Below, one piece after another: positions 27,010-35,164 of a DNA stretch of 45,294 nucleotides (its first letter is position 1; the number at the start of each line of letters is the position of its first letter). The stretch is from assembly GCF_000333015.1 (NCBI RefSeq), contig NZ_BANT01000015.1, forward strand, positions 1 to 45,294, in the 5' to 3' direction. The stretch is from Gordonia hirsuta DSM 44140 = NBRC 16056. Its GTDB lineage: Bacteria > Actinomycetota > Actinomycetes > Mycobacteriales > Mycobacteriaceae. The notes under the pieces were generated by a model that was not told where the DNA came from, searched no databases, and saw nothing but the letters and a program-made list of their open reading frames with translations. Both the position numbers and the translations under genes were made by a program.

Positions 27010-28444
27010 CGATGGACTCTGCGTAGACCAGTCCACCCCGGGCCGGGATCATCGTGACGTTGCTGTACCGCGGGGTTTCACCCGGACGGTCGTGGGTCCG
27101 CAGTTGCACCCGCCGCAGGATCTCGCGGGCCACGGTCTGCAGTTCGGCCACCGCCAGCGGCGCACCCAGACACCGGCGGACCCCGCCGCCGAAGGGCATC
27201 AACTCATGCGGGTTCGGCCGGACACCGAGGAAGCGCTCCGGGCGGAAGTCGAAGGGCTGAGCGTATAGATCATCGCGGTGATGGAGCAGCAGGATGCTCA
27301 CCAGTGCGGTGTGCCCGGCCGGAACCCGGTGGCCGCCGAAGTCGAACGGCGCCAGCAGTTCGCGGCCGACGAACGGCACCACGGGGCGCACTCGCATGGT
27401 CTCGTTGACCAGGGCCTCGATATAGGCGTCGTCACCGTCGCGCGCGGCCTCCCGGGCCTGGGCGTACACGGCCGGATTGCGGGTCAGGCGCTCGAACATC
27501 CACGCCACCGTGTTGGACGTCGTCTCATGCCCGGCCAGCAGCAGCGTCATCAGCTCATCGCGGATCTCACTGTCGGACAGGGGTTCGCCGTCGGCGGTCT
27601 GCGCAGACAGCAGCAGCGCCATGATGTCGTCGCGGGAATCGTGATCACCGGCCGCCCGACGCTCGGCCAGCACCCGGTAGATCGTCCGGTCCACCAGTGC
27701 CAGCGTCAGCTTGAGCAGGCCCAGCGGCCTGCTGCTGCGCATATTGATCACCTGCGTCATCGTGCCCAGCGGGGTGCTGGACAGGCGCATCAGCCGCAGG
27801 ATCGCCGCGCCCATCGATTTCTCGGCCGGCGTCACCTCGGAGGGGTCGGCGATCCCGAAGATCGCCGACATGATGACCTCGAGGGTGATCTGCTGGGCGA
27901 TACCGGTCAGCGGCACCGGCGTGCCGGTCGGCCAGGCCCGCAGACCCGCCTCGGTCGCCCGCTCGATACTGGCCTGGTAGGCCGCCACAGCCTTCCCGTG
28001 GAAGCGGGGCAGCAGCAGCGCACGCTGCTGCCGGTGCCGCTCTCCGACAGCGGTCAGCACCGAGTCCGGCCCGACGATCGGTGCCAGCGGCGACAGCCGG
28101 GTCGACGACGGCGTGATGGCCTCGTCGGCGGTCATGAGCTGCTTGATGTGATCGGGGCGGTAGAGCACGGCGATCGGCCGGGGCGCGCCGCGCAGCGCGT
28201 AGCGCAGGACACCGTCGTCCCGCTCACCGGCGCGGACCGCATCGGCGAAGAGCACATCACCTTGATGCCGCAGAAAGTGCAGCGACCGGGAGAGCCCGCC
28301 GAGCGCAAATCGCTGCCGCGCGTCCGGAACCGCCACCGGGCCGCGGTCGGCCACGCTCCCGATCCCGGAGGCGGTGCCGGGCGGCGTCAAGTGCCAGTGC
28401 GGCACCCGGACGATTCCGTGCGGGGAGACAGTCGTGGCGGCCAT
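27005..28444 (-). CDS. Cytochrome P450
   Basis: The 479-residue protein is a heme monooxygenase resembling mycobacterial CYP138-type families. Seen: an N-terminal region with RQQRALLLPRFHGKAV (C-helix, WxxxR-like), the oxygen-activating I-helix LLLAGHETTSNT (about 300-311), the K-helix ExxR in NETMRVRP, FRPERFLG, and the heme Cys in PFGGGVRRCLGAPLA (about residue 425). There is no membrane anchor. The substrate is unknown. ATG at 28444 is preferred over a TTG six codons upstream because a TAGCCT -10 hexamer (28453-28458, minus) would place transcription start just before the ATG. It is divergent from the LexA-box radical SAM gene, and no ferredoxin gene is adjacent. Confidence 0.93.
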   Translation of the reverse strand: MAATTVSPHGIVRVPHWHLTPPGTASGIGSVADRGPVAVPDARQRFALGGLSRSLHFLRHQGDVLFADAVRAGERDDGVLRYALRGAPRPIAVLYRPDHIKQLMTADEAITPSSTRLSPLAPIVGPDSVLTAVGERHRQQRALLLPRFHGKAVAAYQASIERATEAGLRAWPTGTPVPLTGIAQQITLEVIMSAIFGIADPSEVTPAEKSMGAAILRLMRLSSTPLGTMTQVINMRSSRPLGLLKLTLALVDRTIYRVLAERRAAGDHDSRDDIMALLLSAQTADGEPLSDSEIRDELMTLLLAGHETTSNTVAWMFERLTRNPAVYAQAREAARDGDDAYIEALVNETMRVRPVVPFVGRELLAPFDFGGHRVPAGHTALVSILLLHHRDDLYAQPFDFRPERFLGVRPNPHELMPFGGGVRRCLGAPLAVAELQTVAREILRRVQLRTHDRPGETPRYSNVTMIPARGGLVYAESID

Positions 28445-28550
28445 ACGATGCGAGGCTACCAACGACGACAGCGTCGTCCAGTGCTTCGGGAACGCCGCTC
28501 ACCAGCCCACCGGCGCACCCGGCGAGGCGGCTGCGAGCACAGACGCTTGA

Positions 28551-28580
28551 CCTCAATGCGAACGTATGTTCGGATTGAGG
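28551..28580. promoter_or_regulatory. 30-bp palindrome with a central LexA (SOS) box
   Basis: The core CGAACGTATGTTCG (28559-28572) fits the actinobacterial SOS box CGAAC-N4-GTTCG. It is flanked by CCTCAAT (28551-28557) and ATTGAGG (28574-28580), which are exact inverted copies; 13 of 15 base pairs of the whole element match. TTGACC (28547-28552) and TCGGAT (28570-28575) are 17 bases apart and would form a promoter beginning at about 28582, so a bound repressor would cover it. Confidence 0.85.
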
Positions 28581-28582
28581 CT

Positions 28583-29605
28583 ATGCGATGGGCGGCGCAA
28601 ACGGCCGACGCCGACGATGGCGGACTCCCCGGTCTGGACCGGGCCGGGCTGGTGCGCACCACCACCACGCCCGACTTCGAGGGCATCACCTTTCACGAGG
28701 TCCTCGCGCGCAGCGCCCTGAACGCGCTGCCCGAGGCGGCGCAGCTGCCGTTCAAGTACACCGTCAACACGATGCGCGGCTGCAGCCATGCCTGCCGGTA
28801 CTGCTTCGCCCGGCCCACCCACGAGTACCTCGAGTTGAATCCGGCCGGCGACTTCGACTCCCAGCTGGTGGTGAAGCTGAACGTGGCGGCGGTGCTCCGC
28901 AAAGAGCTGCGGCGACGGTCCTGGCGCCGGGAGACGGTGGCGCTGGGCACCAACACCGACCCCTATCAGCGGGCTGAGGGCCGCTACCGGCTCATGCCGG
29001 GGGTGATCTCGGCGCTCGCCGAATCGGGCACCCCGATCTCCATCCTCACCAAAGGAACCCTGCTCCGCCGCGATCTGCCGCTGCTGCGCGCCGCCCGCGC
29101 GGCCGTCGACGTCCAGCTCGGCGTCTCCCTGGCCATGCTCGACGACGCCCTGGCCACACAGCTCGACCCCGGGGCGCCGTCGCCGCGGGCCCGGCTGGAA
29201 CTGGTCGGGGCGCTGGCCGAGGCCGGTTTCGCTCCGCACGTCATGGTCGCACCGGTGGTGCCGTATCTGACCGACGACACCGCCCAGCTCGATGAGCTGC
29301 TCGGCGCGCTGGCCGCCGCCGGCGCCGCCCGGGTGACCGCACTGCCCCTGCATCTGCGCGGAGCCACCCGGGAGGTGTTCTTCGACTGGCTCGGCCGGAC
29401 CCACCCGGCCCTGCTGCGTCACTATCGCTCGTTGTACAGCCGCGGCGGCTACGTGCGCCCGGAGTATTCGGCCCGGCTGCGGGAGAAGATGGCGCCGCTG
29501 GTCGCCCGGCACGGCCTGGCCCGGCCGGTCCGCACCGCCCCTGCCGATCTGGTCAGCCGGTCACGGCCGCCGGCGATCACCGAACCGGCTCTGACCCTCT
29601 TCTGA
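28583..29605 (+). CDS. Rv2578c-type radical SAM protein
   Basis: The 340-residue protein closely follows M. tuberculosis Rv2578c as I recall it. Shared features are MRWA at the start, DFEGITFHEVL, the radical SAM Cys motif in RGCSHACRYCFARPTHEYL (CxxxCxxC, about residues 67-74), RRETVALGTNTDPYQRAEGR, SILTKGTLLRRDLPLL and HVMVAPVVPYLTD. Members look like spore-photoproduct-lyase-related repair enzymes, but the reaction is not known to me. A LexA-box palindrome directly upstream suggests DNA-damage induction. ATG at 28583 is preferred; an in-frame ATG at 28556 lies inside the palindrome and would add nine residues. Confidence 0.92.
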   Translation: MRWAAQTADADDGGLPGLDRAGLVRTTTTPDFEGITFHEVLARSALNALPEAAQLPFKYTVNTMRGCSHACRYCFARPTHEYLELNPAGDFDSQLVVKLNVAAVLRKELRRRSWRRETVALGTNTDPYQRAEGRYRLMPGVISALAESGTPISILTKGTLLRRDLPLLRAARAAVDVQLGVSLAMLDDALATQLDPGAPSPRARLELVGALAEAGFAPHVMVAPVVPYLTDDTAQLDELLGALAAAGAARVTALPLHLRGATREVFFDWLGRTHPALLRHYRSLYSRGGYVRPEYSARLREKMAPLVARHGLARPVRTAPADLVSRSRPPAITEPALTLF

Positions 29606-29649
29606 TCGGCGGCTTCCGGCCCACGATCGCCGATTCCCGGGGGCGGCCG

Positions 29650-32600
29650 TCAACAGGGCGGGTTGAAGGCGACCCCGGGCACATAGGTGGCCCACTCGGT
29701 TTCGCTGATCTGATCCCCGGGGCGCGCGCACTCATGCGCCACCAGGCCCGCCGGATCCAGCTGCCACGCCTCCACCAGACCGCCTTCACCGGCGGCCAGG
29801 ATCCGGTCGTCGTCGACAAAGCGGACGTCGAAAACGGTGCCGGGGAAGGAACGCAGGACCACCTCGTCGATCGCACCGGTATCCGTCAGTCGCCACACCC
29901 AGATCTCCGAGTTGCCGCCGCCGGCCACCACCCGCGTGCCGTCCGGGGAGAAGGCGGCGCTGTAGAGCTGCCCGGCGGGCCCGGACATCGTCGCGATCCG
30001 GCGGGGCCGCTCGGGGTCGGAGATGTCCGCCACGGCCACCGTCTTGTCCTCGGAGGTGGCGACCAGGCGGTCGCCCGAGGCGTCGAAGCGTACGGCCAGG
30101 GCCGAGCCGTCGAAGTCGAGTGGATTGGGGAAGGCGCGCGGTGCCGCGGGATCACTCAGATCCAGCAACCGCACCTGACCGGCATTGGTGGCCACGGCCG
30201 CCCGTCTGCCGTCCGGGCTCAACGAGGCCCACCAGACGCCGCTACCGGGATCGAAGGTCCCCACCATGCGCGGGGCTCGCAGATCGGAGGCATCCATGAT
30301 CGTCAGGATCCGCTGATCGGTACCGCCGGTGATCACCAGACCCGTCTCGGGGCTGTACGCGACGGTCTCGTTGAGTCCGGGATGCCCGGCCAGTGAACCG
30401 ACCAGCGCCGGGTGCCCCGGATCGCTGTAGTCAGCGAAGTACACCGTGCCCGAGACCGAGCCGAGGGCGGCGGAGCGCCCGTCCGGCGATTGCACCACCG
30501 CCCCGGAGAAGACGGTCCCCGGCGGCGGAAGCAGGTCCGGGCCGGCGCGCTGCAACCCGCCGGAGCCCATCGTCCATTGGGTGATGCGCCCGTCGATCTC
30601 GGTGTCGGCGGCGAGCAGGCGCCCGGCGGCCTCGTCGACGGGGATCTGGAACACCGTCTTGCGCCCGACGACGGTCCGCTCGGTCGCGGGCGGCCAATCC
30701 TGCACGCGGCCGTCGTCACTGGCGGCGATCACCCGGTCCCCGACCATCAGCACCGACGACGAGTTCGCCGCCGTCGGCATCACCCGGGGTGCGGCGCCCG
30801 GATCATCGAGCCGGTAGAGGCGGATGGTGTTGTCCGCCCCCGTGCTGACCAGCGATCTGCCGTCCTCGGACAGCGCGACCGCCGAGACATAGCTGGTGTG
30901 CCCGGTCAGCTGTTCCACCTGTCGCGGTGCGGCGGGATCGGCCACATCGAAGACGTCGACGCTGCGACTGCGCAGGGCGGCGATCAGGCGGGTGCCGTCC
31001 GGGGTGTAGACCAGGCCTTGCGCCAGCTGGTTGTCGCGCCAGCCCAGGCCGATCTGGCCGGTCGGGGTGAGCGTGTCCCCGGCGACGTCCCACAGGTCGA
31101 TCTGCTGGTTGACGGTGCTGCTGGCCAGCGCCCGGCTGTCCGGGGAGAAGGCGACGGCACCGGCCAGATCACCGACGGGCCCGTCCACCCGCACCGGCAG
31201 CCAGCCGTCGCCGGCGGCGCGCCAGACCTGCAGACCGGCACCGAGTTCCGCGGCAGCCAGATACTGTCCATCCGGGCTCATCGTCAGCGCATTGGCATCC
31301 CCGCGGACCCCAGGCACGGCACCCTGCCGGCGCGGCTGCTGCGGATCGGTGATGTCCCAGACGTCGATCCGCCCGTGACCGCCCAGCAGCAGCCGGGAAC
31401 CGTCCGGGCTCAACGCCACTCCGCCCAGGTACGTCTCCGCGCCTTCGGCACCGCGGAAGTCGGCGATCTGTTCTTCGATGCCGTCCGCCGAGACCCGGAA
31501 CAGTCGCACCTGGCCGCTGTTACTGGCTGCCGCGATCAGCGATCCGGCCCGGGCCAACAGCAACGAGCCGCCGTCGCCGCTGAAGCGGTTCGGCACTCCG
31601 TCGGCCAGTGTGTCGATCAGCACCGAACGTGCCTCCACGGTCGGTGCCTGCCGATAGGCGATCATCGCCAGCTGGCCGGCCAGCAGAGGATCGCGTGGCG
31701 CCATCTGCCCGGCCTGGATGGCCAGCTGCCGGCTCAGCGTCTCGTTCCGGGAGCGTTCGGCATCGTTGCGCTGCTGTACGGCGTTGGCGCCGGCCACCAC
31801 CGCCGCGACCGCTGCCAGCACCGCCACCAGACCGAAGGCGGCTGCCGACCAGGCGAACCGGCGCAGCTGCCGGGCCCGTCGTCGTTCCGCCTGCACGTCG
31901 GCGGCCACCTGCGCCCGGCCGGCTTCCAGGTATTCCCGGCCGGACCGGTCGATGACCGCCTCGGAGTCGTCGTCCTCGTCCAGCGGGGCGAACATCTCCA
32001 GGCGGACCCGGCCCGGTAGCAGGTCGTCGGGGCGGCCGTCGGCCTCCCACGGCTCGGCCAGTGCCCGCAGCCGGCGCCGCAGCAGCAGCCGTTCCCGATC
32101 GGCGTCGATCCAGCCGGTCAACCGCGGCCACGCGGTCAGCAGCGCCTCGTGCGTCACCTGTACACGGCTGGCCTCGACGGTCAGCAGACGCGCATCGGCG
32201 AAGGTCTCCACCACCCGGTCCGCCGGCCCCCCGGCCAATTCGTCCAGGTAGAGGGGTCGGCGGGTCACCGTGTCCTCGTCGACGTTCACCAGCGCCAGCA
32301 GCACCTCGCGGGCGATCTCTTGCTCATCGGCGGGCAGCTCGGCGAAGACCTCTTCGGCGGTCTGTTCGACGGCCCCGCCGATCCGGCCGGTCTTGACGTA
32401 ATCACCGACGGTCAGCCGCCGTCCGTCGGAGGCCTCCCAGGTGGCGCGCAGCGCATGGGACAGCAGCGGCAGGACGCCGGCATCGACGCGCCCACCCGAA
32501 CCGGGGGCGGCCAGATCTGCCAGGAGCATGCCGACCAGTTCATCGTCGACGGCGGCTCCGGCGGCTTCGGCCGGACGCACGATCACCTCGCGCAGCTCGG

Positions 32601-33516
32601 CCTCGGTCATCCTGGGCATGACCACCTGCGCCTCGGCGAAGGCCTCGGCCAATCCCCCGAACTCGGTGGCCTGGGCATAGAAGTCTGCGCGCAGGGTGAT
32701 CACCGGTACGACCGGCAGCCCGGCCAGCCCGGTGGTCAGCCCGACCAGGAACTCCCTCCGGGTCTGCGCCGAGCTCTGGGTCCACAGTTCCTCGAACTGG
32801 TCGATCACCAGCAGCCCTGCGGTCGACTCGGATCCGCCTGCGGCCGCGTCGGCCGGCGAACCGCCACCGGCCGCCCGCAGCTCCGTCAGGGCCGCTTCGA
32901 GGGCGGCCAACGGCTGATCGCCGGGGACCAGAAGTACCGCGGACATTCCGGCCAGCGCCTCGCCGTCGGCGGTCAGCGGAAGCAGCCCGGCGCGCACGAG
33001 CGAAGACTTGCCGGCCCCGGACGCACCGACCATCACCACCGCCCGGCGCAACGGATCGGCGTTCGGGTCCTCGGCCAGATCGGCACGGCGGGCCGCCGAT
33101 TGCCGCTGGACCAGGTTCACCGCCCGGGCGACGACATCGTCGCGACCGAAGAAACGGTCATGGTCTTCGACAGTGAAGGCGTCGAACCCCCGGTATGGGG
33201 CGGGCGTCGGCGTCCGGCGGCGTCCGCGCCGCCGCCCGGTCCGCTCCACGGCCGCCCACCACTGCTCCTGCTCGGCCTTCTCGGTCACCCCGCAGACGGC
33301 GAGCACACGCTCGAACATCTCGCGACTGGCCCTGGTGGGCGCATGCTGCCCGGCGAACCAGCCGGCCACGGTCCCAAGCAGCGCATCGGCTTCGGCGGCC
33401 ACCTCGCGAACGCTGAGATCGCCGGTCAGTCGCAATTCGGTCAGTGCCGTTCCGAGGTCTTCCCGGGTGTGGACAGCGTCCGGAGTCTTCACCGCGACCA
33501 TCGACCCTCTCGCCAT
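29650..33516 (-). CDS. HTH-nSTAND1-WD40 signalling ATPase
   Basis: The 1288-residue protein combines four parts. An XRE-like helix-turn-helix lies at about residues 17-85 (LSVREVAAEADALLGTVAGW). A novel-STAND NTPase domain follows at about 107-540, with Walker A MVGASGAGKSSLVRAGLLP (about 159-177), Walker B GLLVIDQFEELW (about 233-244), an Arg-containing ITLRADFYAQA and VTHEALLTAWPRL at its end. One membrane helix spans about 552-577 (WSAAAFGLVAVLAAVAAVVA). A C-terminal WD40/beta-propeller region (about 620-1270) has many copies of a 'SPDGxRLxxxxxxxxxxxWD' theme such as GVALSPDGSRLLLGG and VAFSPDSRALASS. STAND proteins are ligand-triggered oligomerising switches, and related ones act in bacterial conflict and immunity. 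The start is ATG 33516 or ATG 33501, the latter better placed to GAGAGGG. It faces a LuxR-type regulator across 122 bases. Confidence 0.88.
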   Translation of the reverse strand: MARGSMVAVKTPDAVHTREDLGTALTELRLTGDLSVREVAAEADALLGTVAGWFAGQHAPTRASREMFERVLAVCGVTEKAEQEQWWAAVERTGRRRGRRRTPTPAPYRGFDAFTVEDHDRFFGRDDVVARAVNLVQRQSAARRADLAEDPNADPLRRAVVMVGASGAGKSSLVRAGLLPLTADGEALAGMSAVLLVPGDQPLAALEAALTELRAAGGGSPADAAAGGSESTAGLLVIDQFEELWTQSSAQTRREFLVGLTTGLAGLPVVPVITLRADFYAQATEFGGLAEAFAEAQVVMPRMTEAELREVIVRPAEAAGAAVDDELVGMLLADLAAPGSGGRVDAGVLPLLSHALRATWEASDGRRLTVGDYVKTGRIGGAVEQTAEEVFAELPADEQEIAREVLLALVNVDEDTVTRRPLYLDELAGGPADRVVETFADARLLTVEASRVQVTHEALLTAWPRLTGWIDADRERLLLRRRLRALAEPWEADGRPDDLLPGRVRLEMFAPLDEDDDSEAVIDRSGREYLEAGRAQVAADVQAERRRARQLRRFAWSAAAFGLVAVLAAVAAVVAGANAVQQRNDAERSRNETLSRQLAIQAGQMAPRDPLLAGQLAMIAYRQAPTVEARSVLIDTLADGVPNRFSGDGGSLLLARAGSLIAAASNSGQVRLFRVSADGIEEQIADFRGAEGAETYLGGVALSPDGSRLLLGGHGRIDVWDITDPQQPRRQGAVPGVRGDANALTMSPDGQYLAAAELGAGLQVWRAAGDGWLPVRVDGPVGDLAGAVAFSPDSRALASSTVNQQIDLWDVAGDTLTPTGQIGLGWRDNQLAQGLVYTPDGTRLIAALRSRSVDVFDVADPAAPRQVEQLTGHTSYVSAVALSEDGRSLVSTGADNTIRLYRLDDPGAAPRVMPTAANSSSVLMVGDRVIAASDDGRVQDWPPATERTVVGRKTVFQIPVDEAAGRLLAADTEIDGRITQWTMGSGGLQRAGPDLLPPPGTVFSGAVVQSPDGRSAALGSVSGTVYFADYSDPGHPALVGSLAGHPGLNETVAYSPETGLVITGGTDQRILTIMDASDLRAPRMVGTFDPGSGVWWASLSPDGRRAAVATNAGQVRLLDLSDPAAPRAFPNPLDFDGSALAVRFDASGDRLVATSEDKTVAVADISDPERPRRIATMSGPAGQLYSAAFSPDGTRVVAGGGNSEIWVWRLTDTGAIDEVVLRSFPGTVFDVRFVDDDRILAAGEGGLVEAWQLDPAGLVAHECARPGDQISETEWATYVPGVAFNPPC

Positions 33517-33530
33517 AGCCCCAGGTCAGC

Positions 33531-33562
33531 GTATCGAAAAGTGTATCGACTTACCGATCGGT
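33531..33562. promoter_or_regulatory. Regulatory elements between the STAND and LuxR genes
   Basis: The 122-base divergent spacer holds a perfect palindrome ACCGATCGGT (33553-33562), two direct copies of GTATCGA (33531-33537 and 33543-33549, 12 bases apart) and a minus-strand TACACT -10 hexamer (33540-33545) that would start the STAND mRNA near 33533. These overlapping elements could be sites for the adjacent HTH proteins. Confidence 0.4.
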
Positions 33563-33638
33563 GCAGTTTTGATGCGCCGGCTGTCGGCCTGCACACCAGG
33601 ATGAGACTACCTCGCCCCTTCGTCTGCAGGAGTCCATT

Positions 33639-33965
33639 GTGCTCGCTGATCATCAGCCGGTTCAGAACCCGGTAAATCAGACACTCCCGCGTCGGCTGCA
33701 TTCGATCCCGGCGCACCCCTCCGCATCGGCCGCGCCGTCGCGTCCGGCACTGTCCGACCGCGAGGTCGAGGTCCTGCTGGCCTGGCTGCGTGCCGAGTCG
33801 AAGGACGAGGCCGCCCGGGAGTTGTTCATCAGTCCGTCGACCGTGAGCACCCACATCATTCGCATCCGCGCGAAGTACCGCGCAGCCGGCCGTCCGGCCA
33901 AACGCAAGATGTCCCTGTTCGCCCGCGCCATCCAGGACGGCTACACCACCCTCGACGAGTGGTGA
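33639..33965 (+). CDS. LuxR-type helix-turn-helix regulator (DNA-binding domain only)
   Basis: The 108-residue protein has a short N-terminal tail of about 36 residues followed by a GerE/LuxR DNA-binding domain: ALSDREVEVLLAWLRAESKDEAARELF, then ISPSTVSTHIIRIRAKYRAAGRPA. There is no receiver or ligand domain, so activity may depend on partners or expression level. The GTG start has AGGAG at 33628-33632, 6 bases upstream. It is divergent from the STAND-WD40 gene and shares its promoter region, so it may regulate that gene. A small acidic protein gene follows. Confidence 0.85.
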   Translation: MLADHQPVQNPVNQTLPRRLHSIPAHPSASAAPSRPALSDREVEVLLAWLRAESKDEAARELFISPSTVSTHIIRIRAKYRAAGRPAKRKMSLFARAIQDGYTTLDEW

Positions 33966-33992
33966 CCGACTCCGACCGGACCGGACACTCCC

Positions 33993-33998
33993 TATAGT
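33993..33998 (+). promoter_or_regulatory. -10 hexamer TATAGT for the 52-residue gene
   Basis: TATAGT differs from TATAAT at one base and would start transcription near 34005, giving a 48-base leader before the ATG at 34053. No convincing -35 element is visible. Confidence 0.4.
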
Positions 33999-34052
33999 CG
34001 AGGAGACCGCCCCGCCGCGTGGGCGCCACCGACGTCCGAGTCAGGAGGACTC

Positions 34053-34211
34053 ATGTCCGACTTCACCGACAAGATCAAAGACGCCGCCCACGCCGTTTCG
34101 GCCGCCGTCGACAACGAACTGACCGTCCTGGAGGGGGCCGGGGGCGACGACCCTCTGGCTCACCACACCTCCGACGAGGATGCCGGCGCCACCGGCGAGA
34201 ACGACGACTGA
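34053..34211 (+). CDS. 52-residue acidic small protein
   Basis: The frame begins with ATG 34053 after a strong AGGAGG (34043-34048) and reads MSDFTDKIKDAAHAVSAAVD, followed by an acidic, Gly/Asp-rich tail ending in GENDD. Residues 1-25 could form an amphipathic helix. The N-terminus recalls small actinobacterial 'MxxFxDKxKDAA' proteins annotated as MT0933-type antitoxins, but similarity is limited to that helix and no toxin gene is adjacent. Support for coding is the ribosome site and the TATAGT -10 element upstream. Confidence 0.6.
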   Translation: MSDFTDKIKDAAHAVSAAVDNELTVLEGAGGDDPLAHHTSDEDAGATGENDD

Positions 34212-34300
34212 GCGATCGGCGCCGGAGAGAACGACGCTGCCGCGAACACCTGCACGATCAGCCCCACTCGGGCACGCAACGCTCGGCTGCCCACAACTTG

Positions 34301-34321
34301 AATCTGAATTCAGGTTAGGAT
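34301..34321 (+). promoter_or_regulatory. SDR gene promoter with palindromic operator candidate
   Basis: The perfect palindrome CTGAATTCAG (34304-34313), extended by AA and TT two bases out (34301-34316), runs directly into a TAGGAT -10 hexamer (34316-34321). This AT-rich element stands out from its surroundings. The downstream TetR-type protein is an obvious candidate to bind here. Confidence 0.5.
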
Positions 34322-34376
34322 CGTGGGAGCACATAGTCGCGGCGGCACCTCCCGGCCGCCCAGGAGAAGGAACTCG

Positions 34377-35150
34377 ATGGATATCAACTCTCTGTTCTCA
34401 CTCGACGGCCGCGTCGCCCTGATCACCGGCGGGTCGCGCGGCATCGGCCGAATGATCGCCGAGGGATTCCTGGCCCAGGGTGCCCGTGTCTACATCTCCT
34501 CCCGCAAGGCGCAAGAGTGCGAGCAGACGGCACGCGAGCTCTCGACCTCGGGGCACTGCGTGGCTCTCCCCGCCGATGTGTCCACTACTGAGGGAATCAC
34601 CCAGCTCCTCGAGGCCTTCGGCGAGCACGAGAGTCACCTCGACATCCTGGTGAACAACGCCGGCGCCGCATGGGGTCAGGATTTCGATGAGTTTCCCGAG
34701 GCGGGTTGGGACAAGGTGATGGACCTCAATGTGAAGTCGCCCTTCTTCCTGACCCAGGCGGCCAAGGAGCTCCTCCGCGCAGGGAGCCGCCGGGGGCACC
34801 TGGCGAAGGTCATCAACACCGCCTCCATCGACGGGCTGTCCCTCAATCCGCTGGAAACCTACAGCTACCACGCGAGCAAGGCCGGCTTGATTCACCTGAC
34901 CAAACGGATGGCGGTGCGCCTGGCGCCTGAGAACATCATCGTCTCGGCCATCGCACCCGGGGCCTTCGCCTCGAGGATGAACAAGGATGCCCGCGACAAC
35001 GCCGACGAGGTCTCGGCCGGTATTCCGGCCGGACGAATCGGCCGGGACGAGGACATGGCCGCCGCCGCGGTCTACCTCGCCTCCGATGCCGGCGACTACG
35101 TCGTCGGCAGCACGCTGGTGGTCGACGGCGGAGTGAACCTCGCGCGCTGA
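34377..35150 (+). CDS. Short-chain dehydrogenase/reductase
   Basis: The 257-residue classical SDR has the cofactor loop VALITGGSRGIGRMIAEGF (an Arg after the loop and Ser-Arg-Lys at the second strand end suggest NADPH preference), VNNAGAAWG, the catalytic Ser in NTASIDGLS, YSYHASKAG (YxxxK) and the C-terminal GSTLVVDGGVNLAR. It resembles beta-ketoacyl-reductase-like or polyol-dehydrogenase-like SDRs; the substrate is unknown. ATG at 34377 follows AGGAGAAGG; an earlier in-frame start would lack a ribosome site. It is convergent with the TetR gene, 14 bases between stops, and its promoter carries a palindrome suited to such a repressor. Confidence 0.92.
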   Translation: MDINSLFSLDGRVALITGGSRGIGRMIAEGFLAQGARVYISSRKAQECEQTARELSTSGHCVALPADVSTTEGITQLLEAFGEHESHLDILVNNAGAAWGQDFDEFPEAGWDKVMDLNVKSPFFLTQAAKELLRAGSRRGHLAKVINTASIDGLSLNPLETYSYHASKAGLIHLTKRMAVRLAPENIIVSAIAPGAFASRMNKDARDNADEVSAGIPAGRIGRDEDMAAAAVYLASDAGDYVVGSTLVVDGGVNLAR

Positions 35151-35164
35151 GTAGCCCGGCGGCC

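Noticed and set aside
30412..33675. Plus-strand open frames opposite the STAND-WD40 gene
   Set aside because: They mirror WD40 and ATPase codons and lack motifs; the minus strand has Walker A, Walker B and repeats.
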